Source of the DNA: Acanthacorydalis orientalis
Lineage: Eukaryota > Arthropoda > Insecta > Megaloptera > Corydalidae
Assembly (NCBI GenBank): GCA_034766995.1
Contig: CM068320.1
Coordinates: 24,560,851 to 24,624,850 of the forward strand
Reading direction: 5' to 3'
Length of the DNA stretch: 64,000 nucleotides
The position numbers and the translations under genes are program-made. Below, piece by piece: positions 42,124 to 52,829 of this stretch; positions within the stretch are counted from its first letter, which is position 1, and each line of letters opens with the position of its first letter. The notes under the pieces were generated by a model, which saw only the letters and a list, made by a program, of their open reading frames with translations, had not been told where the DNA came from and searched no databases.

Positions 42124-44200
42124 CGCGGTTTTTGTGACTTTTTTGGTATCTATTATCAACCGATGTTAATTTTGACTCATGTATGATATAGTATATTAAA
42201 ATACGCATCGAATAGTATGAAATAGTTGCCATTTTTATAGCATTTTGGATATTTTAGCCATGAAAAACCTTTATTTTTGTTAATTTTTCGCGGTTTTTGT
42301 GACTTTTTCGGTATTTATTATAAACCGATGTCAATTTTGACTCAAGTATGAAAGAGAACATTAAATAACGCATAGAACAGTATGAAATAGTTGCTAGTTT
42401 TATAACATTTTGGGTATTTTATGAAGGAAAAACTGTAATTTTTGCTGATTTTTTGCGGTTTTTATGATATTTCAGACCTTTATTACGGACAGATATTAAT
42501 TTAGTCTAGAAATATACATAAAGCATTAAAAGACGAATCGACCAGTATTAATTAGTTGCCAAATTATCCTACATATCCACAAAATAAGCAATATCCGTAA
42601 TATCCACCATATACGAAATATCCGCATTATCCGCAATATCAAAAAAATGTGATTTTTTGCAGTTTATTTGATATTTCCTACATACTTTATGGACTGATAT
42701 TAATTTTAAATAAGATATGATATAGAACAATTATATACGCATCGACCGGTATGAAATAGTTGCCATTTTTAAAACAATTTGGATATTTTATATATTGCGG
42801 ATATGGCGGATATTGAGGATATGGCGGATATGGTTTATTTTGTTGATATGTAGGATATTTTGGTAACTAGTTAATACTGGTCGATTCGTCTTTTAATGCT
42901 TTATGTATATTTCTAGACAAAATTAACATCGGTCCATAATAAATGTCGGAAATATCAAAAAAACCGCAAAATATCTGCAAAAATTTCCGTTATTCCTTCA
43001 TAAAATATGCAAAATGTTATAAAACTAGCAACTATTTCATACCGTTCGATGCGTATTCTCATGTTCTATATCGTAAAAGAGACAAAATTAACATAGGTTT
43101 ATAATTGTTACCGAAAAAGTGACAAAAACCGCGAAATATCCGCAAAACATCCGCAAAAATAAATGTTTTTCTTGCTTGAAATATCCAAAATGTAAAAAAA
43201 ATGACAAAAATTTCATTCTGTTCGATGCGTATTCTCATGTTCTATATCATAAGATAATAATAAATACCAAAAATAACTCAAAACCCCCCCAAAATCGCAT
43301 TTTTTTGGATTTTGCGGATATGCGGATATAACGGATACGAAAAAATAAACGTTTTTCTTGCTTAAAATATCCAAAATGTAAAAAAAATGACAAAAATTTC
43401 ATACTGTTCGATGCGTATTCTCATGTTCTATATCATAAGATAATAATAAATACCAAAAATAACTCAAAAAACCCTCAAAATCGCATTTTTTTGGATTTTG
43501 CGGATATGCGGATATGGCGGATACGCGGATATGGCGGATATTGCGGATATGGCGGATACGGCGGATAGCATATCCGCTATATCCGCAAAATCCGCAATAT
43601 CCGCCATATCCGCATATCCGCCATATCCGCGTATCCGCCATATCCGCATATCCGCAAAATCCAAAAAAATGCGATTTTTGGGGGTTTTTCGTCGTTTTTT
43701 GTTATTTATTATTATCTTATGATATAGAACATTAAAATACGCATCGAACAGTATGAAAATTTTGTAATTTTTTTTACATTTTGGCTATTTTAAGCAAGAA
43801 AAACGTTTATTTTTGCGTATCCGTTATATCCGCATATCCGCAAAATCCAAAAAAATGCGATTTTGGGGGGTTTTTGAGTTATTTTTGGAATTTATTATTA
43901 TCTTATGATATAGAACATGAGAATACGCATCGAACAGTATGAAATTTTTGTCATTTTTTTTACATTTTGGATATTTTAAGCAAGAAAAACGTTTATTTTT
44001 GCGTATCCGCCATATCCGCATATCCGCAAAATCCAAAAAAATGCGAATTTGGGGGGTTTTTGAGTTATTTTTGGTATTTATTATTATCTTATGATATAGA
44101 ACATGAGAATACGCATCGAACAGTATGAAATTTTTGTCATTTTTTTTACATTTTGGATATTTTAAGCAAGAAAAACGTTTATTTTTGCGTATCCGCCATA
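42124..44200. repeat. Higher-order unit 15 (class III, truncated at array edge)
   Basis: A near copy of unit 14 with the same shortened dyad (centre about 43569) and the same 2+3 core monomers. It stops inside the microrepeat tail of the third right-arm monomer, where the 155-bp satellite begins. The final plus-oriented diverged monomer expected at the unit end is missing. Confidence 0.93.
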
Positions 44201-46610
44201 CGTGATAGATAATTTTAAGACGCATCTAATGATGTACGATATGTGCCATTTCGCACTTACTTTCGACTACTTTTGACGAAAAACTGGTTGAAAAACGGGT
44301 TTTTTGGCTAAAATTAGGCTTTTTTGAAAAATAATTGAATCGAATTGCACACCACGTGATAGATAATTTTAAGACGCATCTAATGATGTACGATATGTGC
44401 CGTTTCGCACTTACTTTCGACTACTTATAGACGAAAAACTGGTTGAAAAACGGGTTTTTTGGGTAAAACTAGGCTTTTATGAAAAATAATCGAATCGAAT
44501 TGCACACCAGGTGATAGCTAATTTTAAGACGCATCTAATGATGTACGATATGTGCCGTTTCGCACTTACTTTCGACTACTTATAGACGAAAAACTGGATG
44601 AAAAACGGGTTTTTTGGGTAAAACTAGGCTTTTTTGAAAAATAATCGACTCGAATTGCACACCACGTGATAGATAATTTTAAGACGCATCTAATGATGTA
44701 CGATATGTGCCGTTTCGCACTTACTTTCGACTACTGATAGCCGAAAAACTGGTTGAAAAACGGGTTTTTTGGCTAAAATTAGGCTTTTTTGAAAAATAAT
44801 TGAATCGAATTGCACACCACGTGATAGATAATTTTAAGACGCATCTAATGATGTACGATATGTGCCGTTTCGCACTTACTTTCGACTACTGATAGCCGAA
44901 AGACTGGTTGAAAAACGGGTTTTTTGGGTAAAATTAGGCTTTTTTGAAAAATAATTGAATCGAATTGCACACCACGTGATAGATAATTTTAAGAAGCATC
45001 TAATGATGTACGATATATGCCGTTTCGCACTTACTTTCGACTACTTATAAACGAAAAACTTTTTGAAAAACGGGTTTTTTGGGTAAAATTAGGCTTTTTT
45101 GAAAAATAATTGAATCGAATTGCACACCACGTGATAGATAATTTTAAGACGCATCTAATGATGTACGATATGTGCCGTTTCGCACTTACTTTCGACTACT
45201 CATAGCCGAAAAACTGGTTGAAAAACGGGTTTTTTGGGTAAAACTAGGCTTTTTTGAAAAATAATCGAATCGAATTGCACACCAGGTGATAGCTAATTTT
45301 AAGACGCATCTAATGATGTACGATATGTGCGTTTAGCACTTACTTTCGACTACTTATAGACGAAAAACTGGTTGAAAAACGGGTTTTTTGGGTAAAATTA
45401 GGCTTTTTTGAAAAATAATCGAATCGAATTGCACACCACGTGATAGCTAATTTTAAGACGCATCTAATGATGTACGATATGTGCCGTTTCGCACTTACTT
45501 TCGACTACTTATAGACGAAAAACTGGTTGAAAAACGGGTTTTTTGGGTAAAATTAGGCTTTTTTGAAAAAAAATCGAATCGAATTGCACACCACGTGATA
45601 GCTAATTTTAAGACGCATCTAATGATGTACGATATGTGCGTTTAGCACTTACTTTCGACTACTTATAGACGAAAAACTGGTTGAAAAACGGGTTTTTTGG
45701 GTAAAATTAGGCTTTTTTGAAAAATAATCGAATCGAATTGCACACCACGTGATAGCTAATTTTAAGACGCATCTAATGATGTACGATATGTGCCGTTTCG
45801 CACTTACTTTCGGCTACTTATAGCCGAAAATTTGGTTGAAAAACAGGTTTTTTGGTTAAAATTAGGCTTTTTTTAAAAATATTCGAATCAAATTGCACCC
45901 CACGTGATAAATCATTTAAAGACGCCTCTAACCATAAATGATATTAACTTTTTCGCTTGTAATTTCGACTTTTTATATCCGAAAAACTAGTTGTAAAATG
46001 GGTTTTTGGGTAAATTTAGGCCTTTTTAGAAAAAAATCGAATCGAATTCTACACCACATGATAATTTTAAGACGCATCTAACCATGTACGATATTAGCTG
46101 TTTCGCAGTTCATTTTGACTACTTCTAGCCGAAAAACTGGTTGAAAAATATGTTTTTTTGTTAAAATTGGGCCTTTTTGGAAAATAATTCAATCGAATCA
46201 CACATCAGATGATAGATGATTTTAAGACACATCTATCCATGTTTATTATTAACCATTTCTCAATTAATTTCGTCTACTTATAACCGAAGAACTGGTTCAA
46301 AAATGGGTTTTTTGGTCAAAATTAGGCCTTTTTGGAAAATAAATCATTCGAATTGCACAGCACGCGATAGATAATTTTAAGACGCATCTACCCATATGTT
46401 ATTAACCGTTTCACCGTTAACTTCGTCTATAGCCGAAAAACTGGTTCAAAAATATTTTTTTTGCCAAAATTATACCCTTTTTGGAAAATAATTCAATCGA
46501 ACTGGACACCACGTGACAGATAATTTTAAAACTCATCGAACCATATATGTTATTAGCCATTTCGCAGTTAATTTCGTCCACTCGTGGTCAAATTAATACT
46601 TTTTGGAAAA
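44201..46610 (+). repeat. 155-bp tandem satellite, 16 copies
   Basis: Copies start at 44201, 44355, 44510, 44665, 44820, 44975, 45130, 45285, 45439, 45594, 45748, 45903, 46057, 46208, 46363 and 46512, with spacing 154-155 bp and slightly irregular (149-155) at the right end. Each begins cgtgatagataattttaaga, then gcatctaatgatgtac, and ends gaatcgaattgcacacca. The first eleven copies are nearly identical; those after about 45900 are increasingly mutated towards the gene side. Copies 8 and 10 share the variant gtgcgtttagcac, so copies 8-9 and 10-11 were duplicated as a pair. No coding potential is seen. Confidence 0.95.
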
Positions 46611-46669
46611 TAACACACACACACACTTCAATTTTTGACAATTCATAAGAATCACATACGATTCACATC

Positions 46670-47410
46670 ACACAAAAAACCCCGAAAATTTTTATTGTGT
46701 TATAAAACCTATACATTACATATATATTGGAAGATGCGTATTTATATGCTCCATATGCGAAAATGGCAATAAATACGATTCGCATATGAAACATGGTAAA
46801 AATGGCCAAGAAAACCACAACAATATTTAGTTTTTTGGCATAAAATTGGACAAAATGTAACAAAAACTATACATTATATATACTGGGAGATGCGTATTTA
46901 AATATTCTTAACGCTGAAATTACAGTAAATACAATTCGCATACGATACATGGTAGAAAAGGTTAAAAAACCACGAAAATATTTAGTTTTTTGGCCTAAAA
47001 TTGGACAAAGTGTAACAAAACCTGTAAATTACATATATTGGAAGATGCGTATTTATATGTTCTATATGCTAATGTGGACAGAATTGGGATTTGCTTATAG
47101 TACATGGTAAGAGTTCAAAAAAACTGCCAAAACATTTGTTTTTTGGATCTAAAATTGGAGAAAATGTAAAAAAGCCAGTAGATTATATATATTGGAAGAT
47201 GTGCAATTATATGCTTTATATGCTAATATGACAATAAATATGATTTGCATACGATACATGGTAAAAGATGCAAAAAAAAACACAAATTATTTGGTTTTTG
47301 GACCTACAACTGGGCAAAATGTAACAAAACCTATACATTATATATATTGGAAGGTGTGCATTTATATGTTCTATACAGTGGTATGATAAAAATTACGATT
47401 TGCATATGAT
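46670..47410 (-). repeat. Degenerate ~155-bp satellite, five copies, opposite orientation
   Basis: The motif gatgcgtattta (or a mutated form) recurs at 46733, 46889, 47044, 47198 and 47353, spaced 154-156 bp. Around it are recurring blocks for an AAAATGTAACAAAACCTA-like segment, a TATATATTGGAAG segment and a TTTTTTGG..TAAAATTGG segment. Read on the minus strand the box is ATAGAACATATAAATACGCA, closer to the large array than to the adjacent 155-bp satellite. Copies differ a great deal, so this is the oldest layer. Confidence 0.85.
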
Positions 47411-47429
47411 ACACAGGCCATTTTTGGAT

Positions 47430-47459
47430 GGTGTCAAAAAATCTCATGAGTTTGACACC
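47430..47459. repeat. Short perfect inverted repeat
   Basis: Nine-base arms ggtgtcaaa (47430-47438) and tttgacacc (47451-47459) flank a 12-base loop at the satellite/unique boundary. It could fold as a hairpin or be a chance palindrome; no transposon structure is visible around it. Confidence 0.6.
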
Positions 47460-48240
47460 TGTTTGTAGATATTGTCACATACAAAATTAAATAAATCTTA
47501 ATTAAATTCAGATGCAGTTAATACTTGCAATTTGAAAAAATTAATATAATCTCTTAATAAAAAAAAACTACATTTCTCGTCAGTTTGTCCGCATTGTGAC
47601 AGTCTACCGCAATCTAGTAAATATGGTGTATAAAAACATTTTCATAATAGACTGGTTTCAAGTTTAATTTATTAAGTTTTGTTGTTAGGTATTTTTTATG
47701 TTTAATCATATAATGTTGTAAAAACCAATGAACAGTTTTTCCTTTCTACTTTCCTGTCAATTTCGACAGATATATACTAGTATTACATAGTAGCCTAGTT
47801 CAAACAATACTTCAGCAATTCTTAAGTTTTTTAAACAACTAAATTATGTAATTGCTATATATATTTTTTACATATTATACTAACATATTATCTTGCCACT
47901 TATTAACCATTAAAAAGAAGATTTAAATGATTCTATTATGTGTTTTATACTAAAATTATATTATTACTGCATATTTTCATTATTCAAGAAAACATACTAT
48001 TTACAATACTTTATAATACCATACATTTTATTCATGTAGTAATTATATTATCATTAAAAAAATATATAATAATGTGTTGCCCATTTATTTATATTTTTTT
48101 ATTACAGATTATTAAAATGTCAACAAAATTTTAATTTTGCAGTTTTTATATTGAAATTATTTCTAGGAAATAAATAAATAGAATCAACTTACACTTTAAC
48201 TACTTTATTATAAACTATACTTACCAATAATTATTTGATT

Positions 48241-48246
48241 TTTATT
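48241..48246 (-). terminator. Candidate polyadenylation signal of SMC1
   Basis: The plus strand reads tttatt, i.e. AATAAA on the SMC1 strand, 83 bp past the stop codon. It is the nearest canonical hexamer downstream of the gene. The cleavage site itself is not visible. Confidence 0.5.
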
Positions 48247-48328
48247 CATAATTGAAGTGGAAAGTTAACAAATCTATAGATATGGATATGTTAATGTATA
48301 AATATTAGAGGACAAAAAATCCAAGAAC

Positions 48329-51300
48329 TTAAAATGGATACTGTGTCAGATCTAATGTTAATGCTTGGCTTACTAAACACTCTGCAGGCTGAAAAAGAAT
48401 ACAGTTAATAATAAATTCAAAATAAATAAAAAAAAAAGAATACCTCTGGAACAATTCCTACAAGAGCATCAGCATGACTGTAAAATTCTTCTTTAAGAGA
48501 TATAACAATTGTTTGTAGGCAAGCTGTTTGTTCTCGAATATAGCTAGCAACTTTGCCTATATTTGTGTTATCTAAAGCTGCATCTATCTCATCTAATACA
48601 AAGAATGGAGCAGGTTGATAACTGTGAATAGCAAAAAGTAATGCGAGAGCAGCTACGGTCTTTTCACCACCCGATAAATTTGACATTGGTTGAAAGCGTT
48701 TGCCTGGAGCAACACAATTATAATTGATTCCATCGAGGTAAGGTTCTTCTGGATTTTCAGGACCAAGAAAAGCCTGTGCTGACTGGTTTTTAGCAAGTGA
48801 CTATAAAAAAATATAATTTTATAAATAAAAATTATTTTCAAAAATAATATCGTGTACAAATTACTTTATAAATTGCGTCGATTTCATTGCTAACATGTTC
48901 AAAACATTTAACAAACCGATCAAGTCTTTCTTTCTTTACTTTTTCAAATGCAACTTTTGCTTTTCTTGCTTTTTTACGTGCATTTTCTAATTCCTCATTT
49001 GTTGATTGTAATTTACCCGAGGCTTGTTGAAGTTTTTGTAAAGCCTATAGTTAATTTAATGTTTTTAATATATAGTACATCAAACATTATTTATCATAGC
49101 TAACTTACTTTCATATTTGGTGCCTGTATATTTGTTACTGTTTCTTGAAGATGACGTATACTTTTTTGTAATGAATCTGATGTTTTTTTAATATCATCCG
49201 AATTTTCTAAATCACGAAGATTACTGGCAAGTGATCGATAATCTATTTTTATTCTGCTTTCGCGATCAAGTGCTTGAGTGCTTGACAATGTGACACTTAC
49301 ATCAGAAGAATCATTATTTATTGAAGGGATATCTTGTGCAATGTCTTCCATGTTACCAACTTCCATCGGGATTGCAATGTCATCCATCTATAAAATTTAT
49401 ATTTATATAAAAATAGAGTACTTAATTACATGATTACAATGATATATAATAGTAACTGAAAGTAAAATTTACATACTTTACACTGTTTAAGAATGTTATG
49501 ACGTGCACTTTTTTTAGCTTCAATTTTTGATTCAAGTGACGTTACTTGTTTTTGCGCAGCTTGAACATCTTTGGCAATTGTCCCAACCTCACGACGTGCT
49601 TTACCTACTTCTTCTTCAGAGCGATCACAGTCTATTTTACGTGATTGTTTTTCAGACTTCAAACCTTCAATTTCTCGCAAATCTTTGTCCATTTCTTGTT
49701 TATGCCTTGATTCAACTCGTTGACAAGCTTCAAGTTCATTTTCATCATCATGTACAGCACGTTCCCAACGGGATACATTACTTTGCGTATCTCTACTTCG
49801 TTCGAATTCAAGATTACTGGTCACTCTATTAATTTGCATTTCAAATTCAAGTCTTCGTTGCTTTCTTTGTTCCTGTGTACGAAGTTCTCGTTCTTCATAC
49901 TGTCGAATATTACTGACTCCAATTTGTTCACAAAAACGTGCAAAAACAACATCTTCAACATTGTTCATTTTTTCTTTGATTTCTTCAATGCAGCGTTCTC
50001 GTACCTAAATTGTTTTTATATTACAGAAAATATTTATTAAATACTTTCTTACTATATATATAAATGCGTGCACACCACGCACACACATTTCATAAATATA
50101 TAATTAATATATTACGTGAATTACATTTTAATTTAAGACAAAAAATGTAACACTTAAAAATACCTGCATTGCTCGTTCAATTTCTGTGATAGTTGGCCCA
50201 AAATCTTTCATTTCACGATCAAGACGTTTTAACTCTTCATCAACTGCTTCAATCTGCCGTGTTGTTGTTTCAAGATCAGTTTTAGAGTATTTTAACCGAG
50301 TTTCAAGCCCTCTGATTTGTGATTCTACGGTATTTAATTCAGATTCTTTACGTGATTTTTTCATGGCTTCACGTAATTCTTCAGAAAGTCGTTCTTTTTG
50401 AGCTTTTAATTGTGACATTTGTTTTTCATCCCACCTTTTAGCTTTACGTGCTAGATCAAGACTACCTCCTGATATGATTCCAGATTTCTGATAAAAGGTT
50501 CCATCAAGTGCAACACAATCATACCTGTTAAATTTATAACAAACAATGCTTAGCCAACTAGCAACAAAATCCAAAAAAAAATAAAATAGATAATTATTAA
50601 CTCAAATTTGAATAATTCTTTAAAAATTAACTTTCTATATAAGTTATTCACTTACTTTTACAAATTATTACAAATATAGAAAGATGAAATTTTATTATTA
50701 TACATATGCATATATATATATATATACAACATTTAAAATATTTTAATAAATTATTTAATTAAAAAGTTATCTTTCTCAATATCTTGTTTCTGATTTTTTT
50801 ACAAAATAGTTTGTATTCCCTATTTTTTACCTATTTTTATCCATTTCATAAGCAACTTTCATAGCATCATCAGGAGTTTCACATACAAGAGCATTGTTTG
50901 TAGCAAATAATACAGCACGTTCTATTGCAGGTGGTGAATAATTCAGTACATCATACAATAATCTAACACCGGATGGTTTTTGTATATTTCTTAGTCTTTC
51001 TTTTAAAGGTTTAGCTTGAATGTAATCCAGAGGAAGAAATGTTTCCGGTTCAAGCATTTGTTCTTTTAAGTACTTAATGCATTGCCGTGCAGTATGCTCT
51101 GTGTCTACAACGATTGCTTCCATATATTTTCCTAATACTTTTGTAATTGCAACATTGTATCTATAACATTTTTTTCAATTTGAAATTATATTTGAATTTA
51201 CTAACATATAGAAATAAATTTATAAACGCAGATAACTAAACAGTTGTAAATTAAAAAGAAAATATAACATTTTATTTTATAAAGTCAACTAAATTTTAAT

Positions 51301-52775
51301 ATTTGAAGTGGTGCAATAAGAGAACTGATTGTTTTTTAAATTTATAAAAAATGGAATACTAAATACAATCTGTACATAACAGTATGTGTACTACTATTGT
51401 AAAATATACCTTTTATGAACAGGTTGACACATAGAAATCATACGATCGTAAACGCCTGCATAATTACTTTTGAAACGCTCGACAATTTCTTGTTTCTTTT
51501 TACGACGAGAATCTTCATGTTTATCAACTTTTGCATCTCCTAATTGTTCTAAGACATCATCAAGTCTTTTTTGTAATTCTTGTACACGTTCTTTTGATGT
51601 TCCAACATCGGATTGTAATTCAAGACGTAGCTTACGTTGTTCAACAAGAGATTGCTCACTACTTTTTATATGTTCAGCAAGTTTTTCAACTCGTTTCTGC
51701 ATTTCCTCTTTTTCATGCCCTTTTTGTCGATGACGATTTTCAGCATCTGTACGCATACGAGATGCATTATCAAGGCGGTCTTGATCAGCTTTCTGTTCAC
51801 GGTTAATAGAATCGAGTTCTTGCAAGTAACGAGCTGATTGTTTTCCCGCTGCTTCTTTTAGTCTGTGATATTCACGTACTTGTTCATCTTCAAGCCTAAC
51901 ATCACGACCTTGGCTTTGTGATTCCCCAGCAATTGTTGCTTCATATTCAGCTTGTTCGGCTTCTACTTTTGCAAGTTCTTCCTCGAGTTTACGAATATCA
52001 TCATTGTGTGCATCATTTGCTTTTCGTGCTTGTTCAAGCATTTTTTGAGCACCTTCTAATTTTTTTTTCATGTGTGATACTCGTTCTTTTGATTTTATGA
52101 ACTGTGGCTTTTTCTTTGAAAATTCAGCTTCCTTAACAAAAAATTAATGTAAAAACATTGAAAAATTATACTAAATATATATATATATATATATCATATA
52201 CTTACTAATTCACGCATTTCTTGCTCTGTTTTGGCAAGTTCACGAGCAAGTCTACCTTGTTCTTTCTTTTTTTCTTTCAAAGTTTCTTCAGCTTTTTCTT
52301 TTTTCTTTTCTATTTTTTCTACATCATATTGTTTGCGTTTAAGTTCTACTTCAAGTTGCTTAATCTCTCTTTCATTATGGAATAACCTAAATAATTGTAA
52401 TTCGACTTGTTTATCAACCTATAAAAAATAAGAATATTAAATAATTATTTCTTGATTGAAAACTACAACGAACAACTTAAAGTTAATTACAAGTTCAGAT
52501 TTTAAACGGGCATATTTTTCAGCTTCTTCTTTTTCAAGTTTAGCTTCTTTTCGTTCTAATGAAATTCCTTTCTTTTTTTGATATGAATATTGTGTTTCTT
52601 CTTCTGCTTTTAACATTTCTAATCTAAGACGATCATATTCTTGCTTAAGAGCACCAGAACTAAAATGTTTAAAATAAACTTCATATGACTATAATACTAT
52701 AAATACTAAAAACAAATTATATTAATCACTTTAATAACTTTATCAATGCAAAGAATATAAGAATAATCTATTTAA

Positions 52776-52829
<54 letters not shown>

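Larger units (their letters stand above)
1..44200. repeat. Palindromic higher-order satellite array (15 units)
   Basis: The whole interval is tandem repeat with no unique sequence inside it. A fixed landmark (cgcggtttttgtgactttt) starts units at 1, 3393, 6050, 9627, 12471, 15500, 19078, 21921, 24764, 27608, 30451, 33463, 37032, 39875 and 42124. Each unit holds seven diverged monomers and 5 to 12 well-conserved 186-bp core monomers. Every monomer carries a form of the box ATACGCATCGAACAGTATGA, and the strand of the box flips twice per unit, so each unit is an inverted repeat. Monomer length (~165-186 bp) and higher-order organisation resemble centromeric satellites of other animals; that role is inference. 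The array is cut by the left window edge and ends abruptly at 44200. Confidence 0.97.
47411..48328. other. AT-rich intergenic DNA between satellite and SMC1
   Basis: No gene is seen here. It contains the 3' UTR side of SMC1 (minus strand) and a small perfect inverted repeat at 47430-47459 (ggtgtcaaa / tttgacacc, 12-base loop). Short open frames such as 47940-48134 are low-complexity A/T/I/F-rich translations with no recognisable domain. Confidence 0.7.

Noticed and set aside
1..44200. CRISPR array or prokaryotic repeat locus
   Set aside because: There are no short direct repeats with unique spacers. Repeats are long, contiguous and sometimes inverted, and the neighbouring genes are spliced eukaryotic genes.
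1..44200. Firm call of a functional centromere
   Set aside because: Monomer size, higher-order structure, dyads and a conserved box fit, but pericentromeric or subtelomeric satellite would look the same; sequence alone cannot decide.
996..44225. About 90 open frames of 60-133 codons across the array
   Set aside because: They follow the repeat period in phase, occur on both strands and at the same place in each unit, have no family similarity and mostly overlap one another. They are repeat translations, not genes.
47192..47386. 64-codon frame in the degenerate satellite
   Set aside because: It overlaps the fourth and fifth old monomers and has no counterpart in the other copies.
1..47410. 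Telomeric repeat or retroelement array
   Set aside because: No TTAGG-like telomere repeat, long terminal repeat, reverse transcriptase or transposase frame was seen in the array.
48417..48443. SMC1 ending in EVFFFFYLF without exon 14
   Set aside because: That tail is read-through into the 55-nt intron 13. Splicing to 48388 gives [19 protein letters not shown], which matches the conserved family C-terminus.
49527..51837. Plus-strand open frames opposite SMC1
   Set aside because: They are antisense shadows of K/E-rich coiled-coil codons, which read as L/F/S-rich frames on the other strand.
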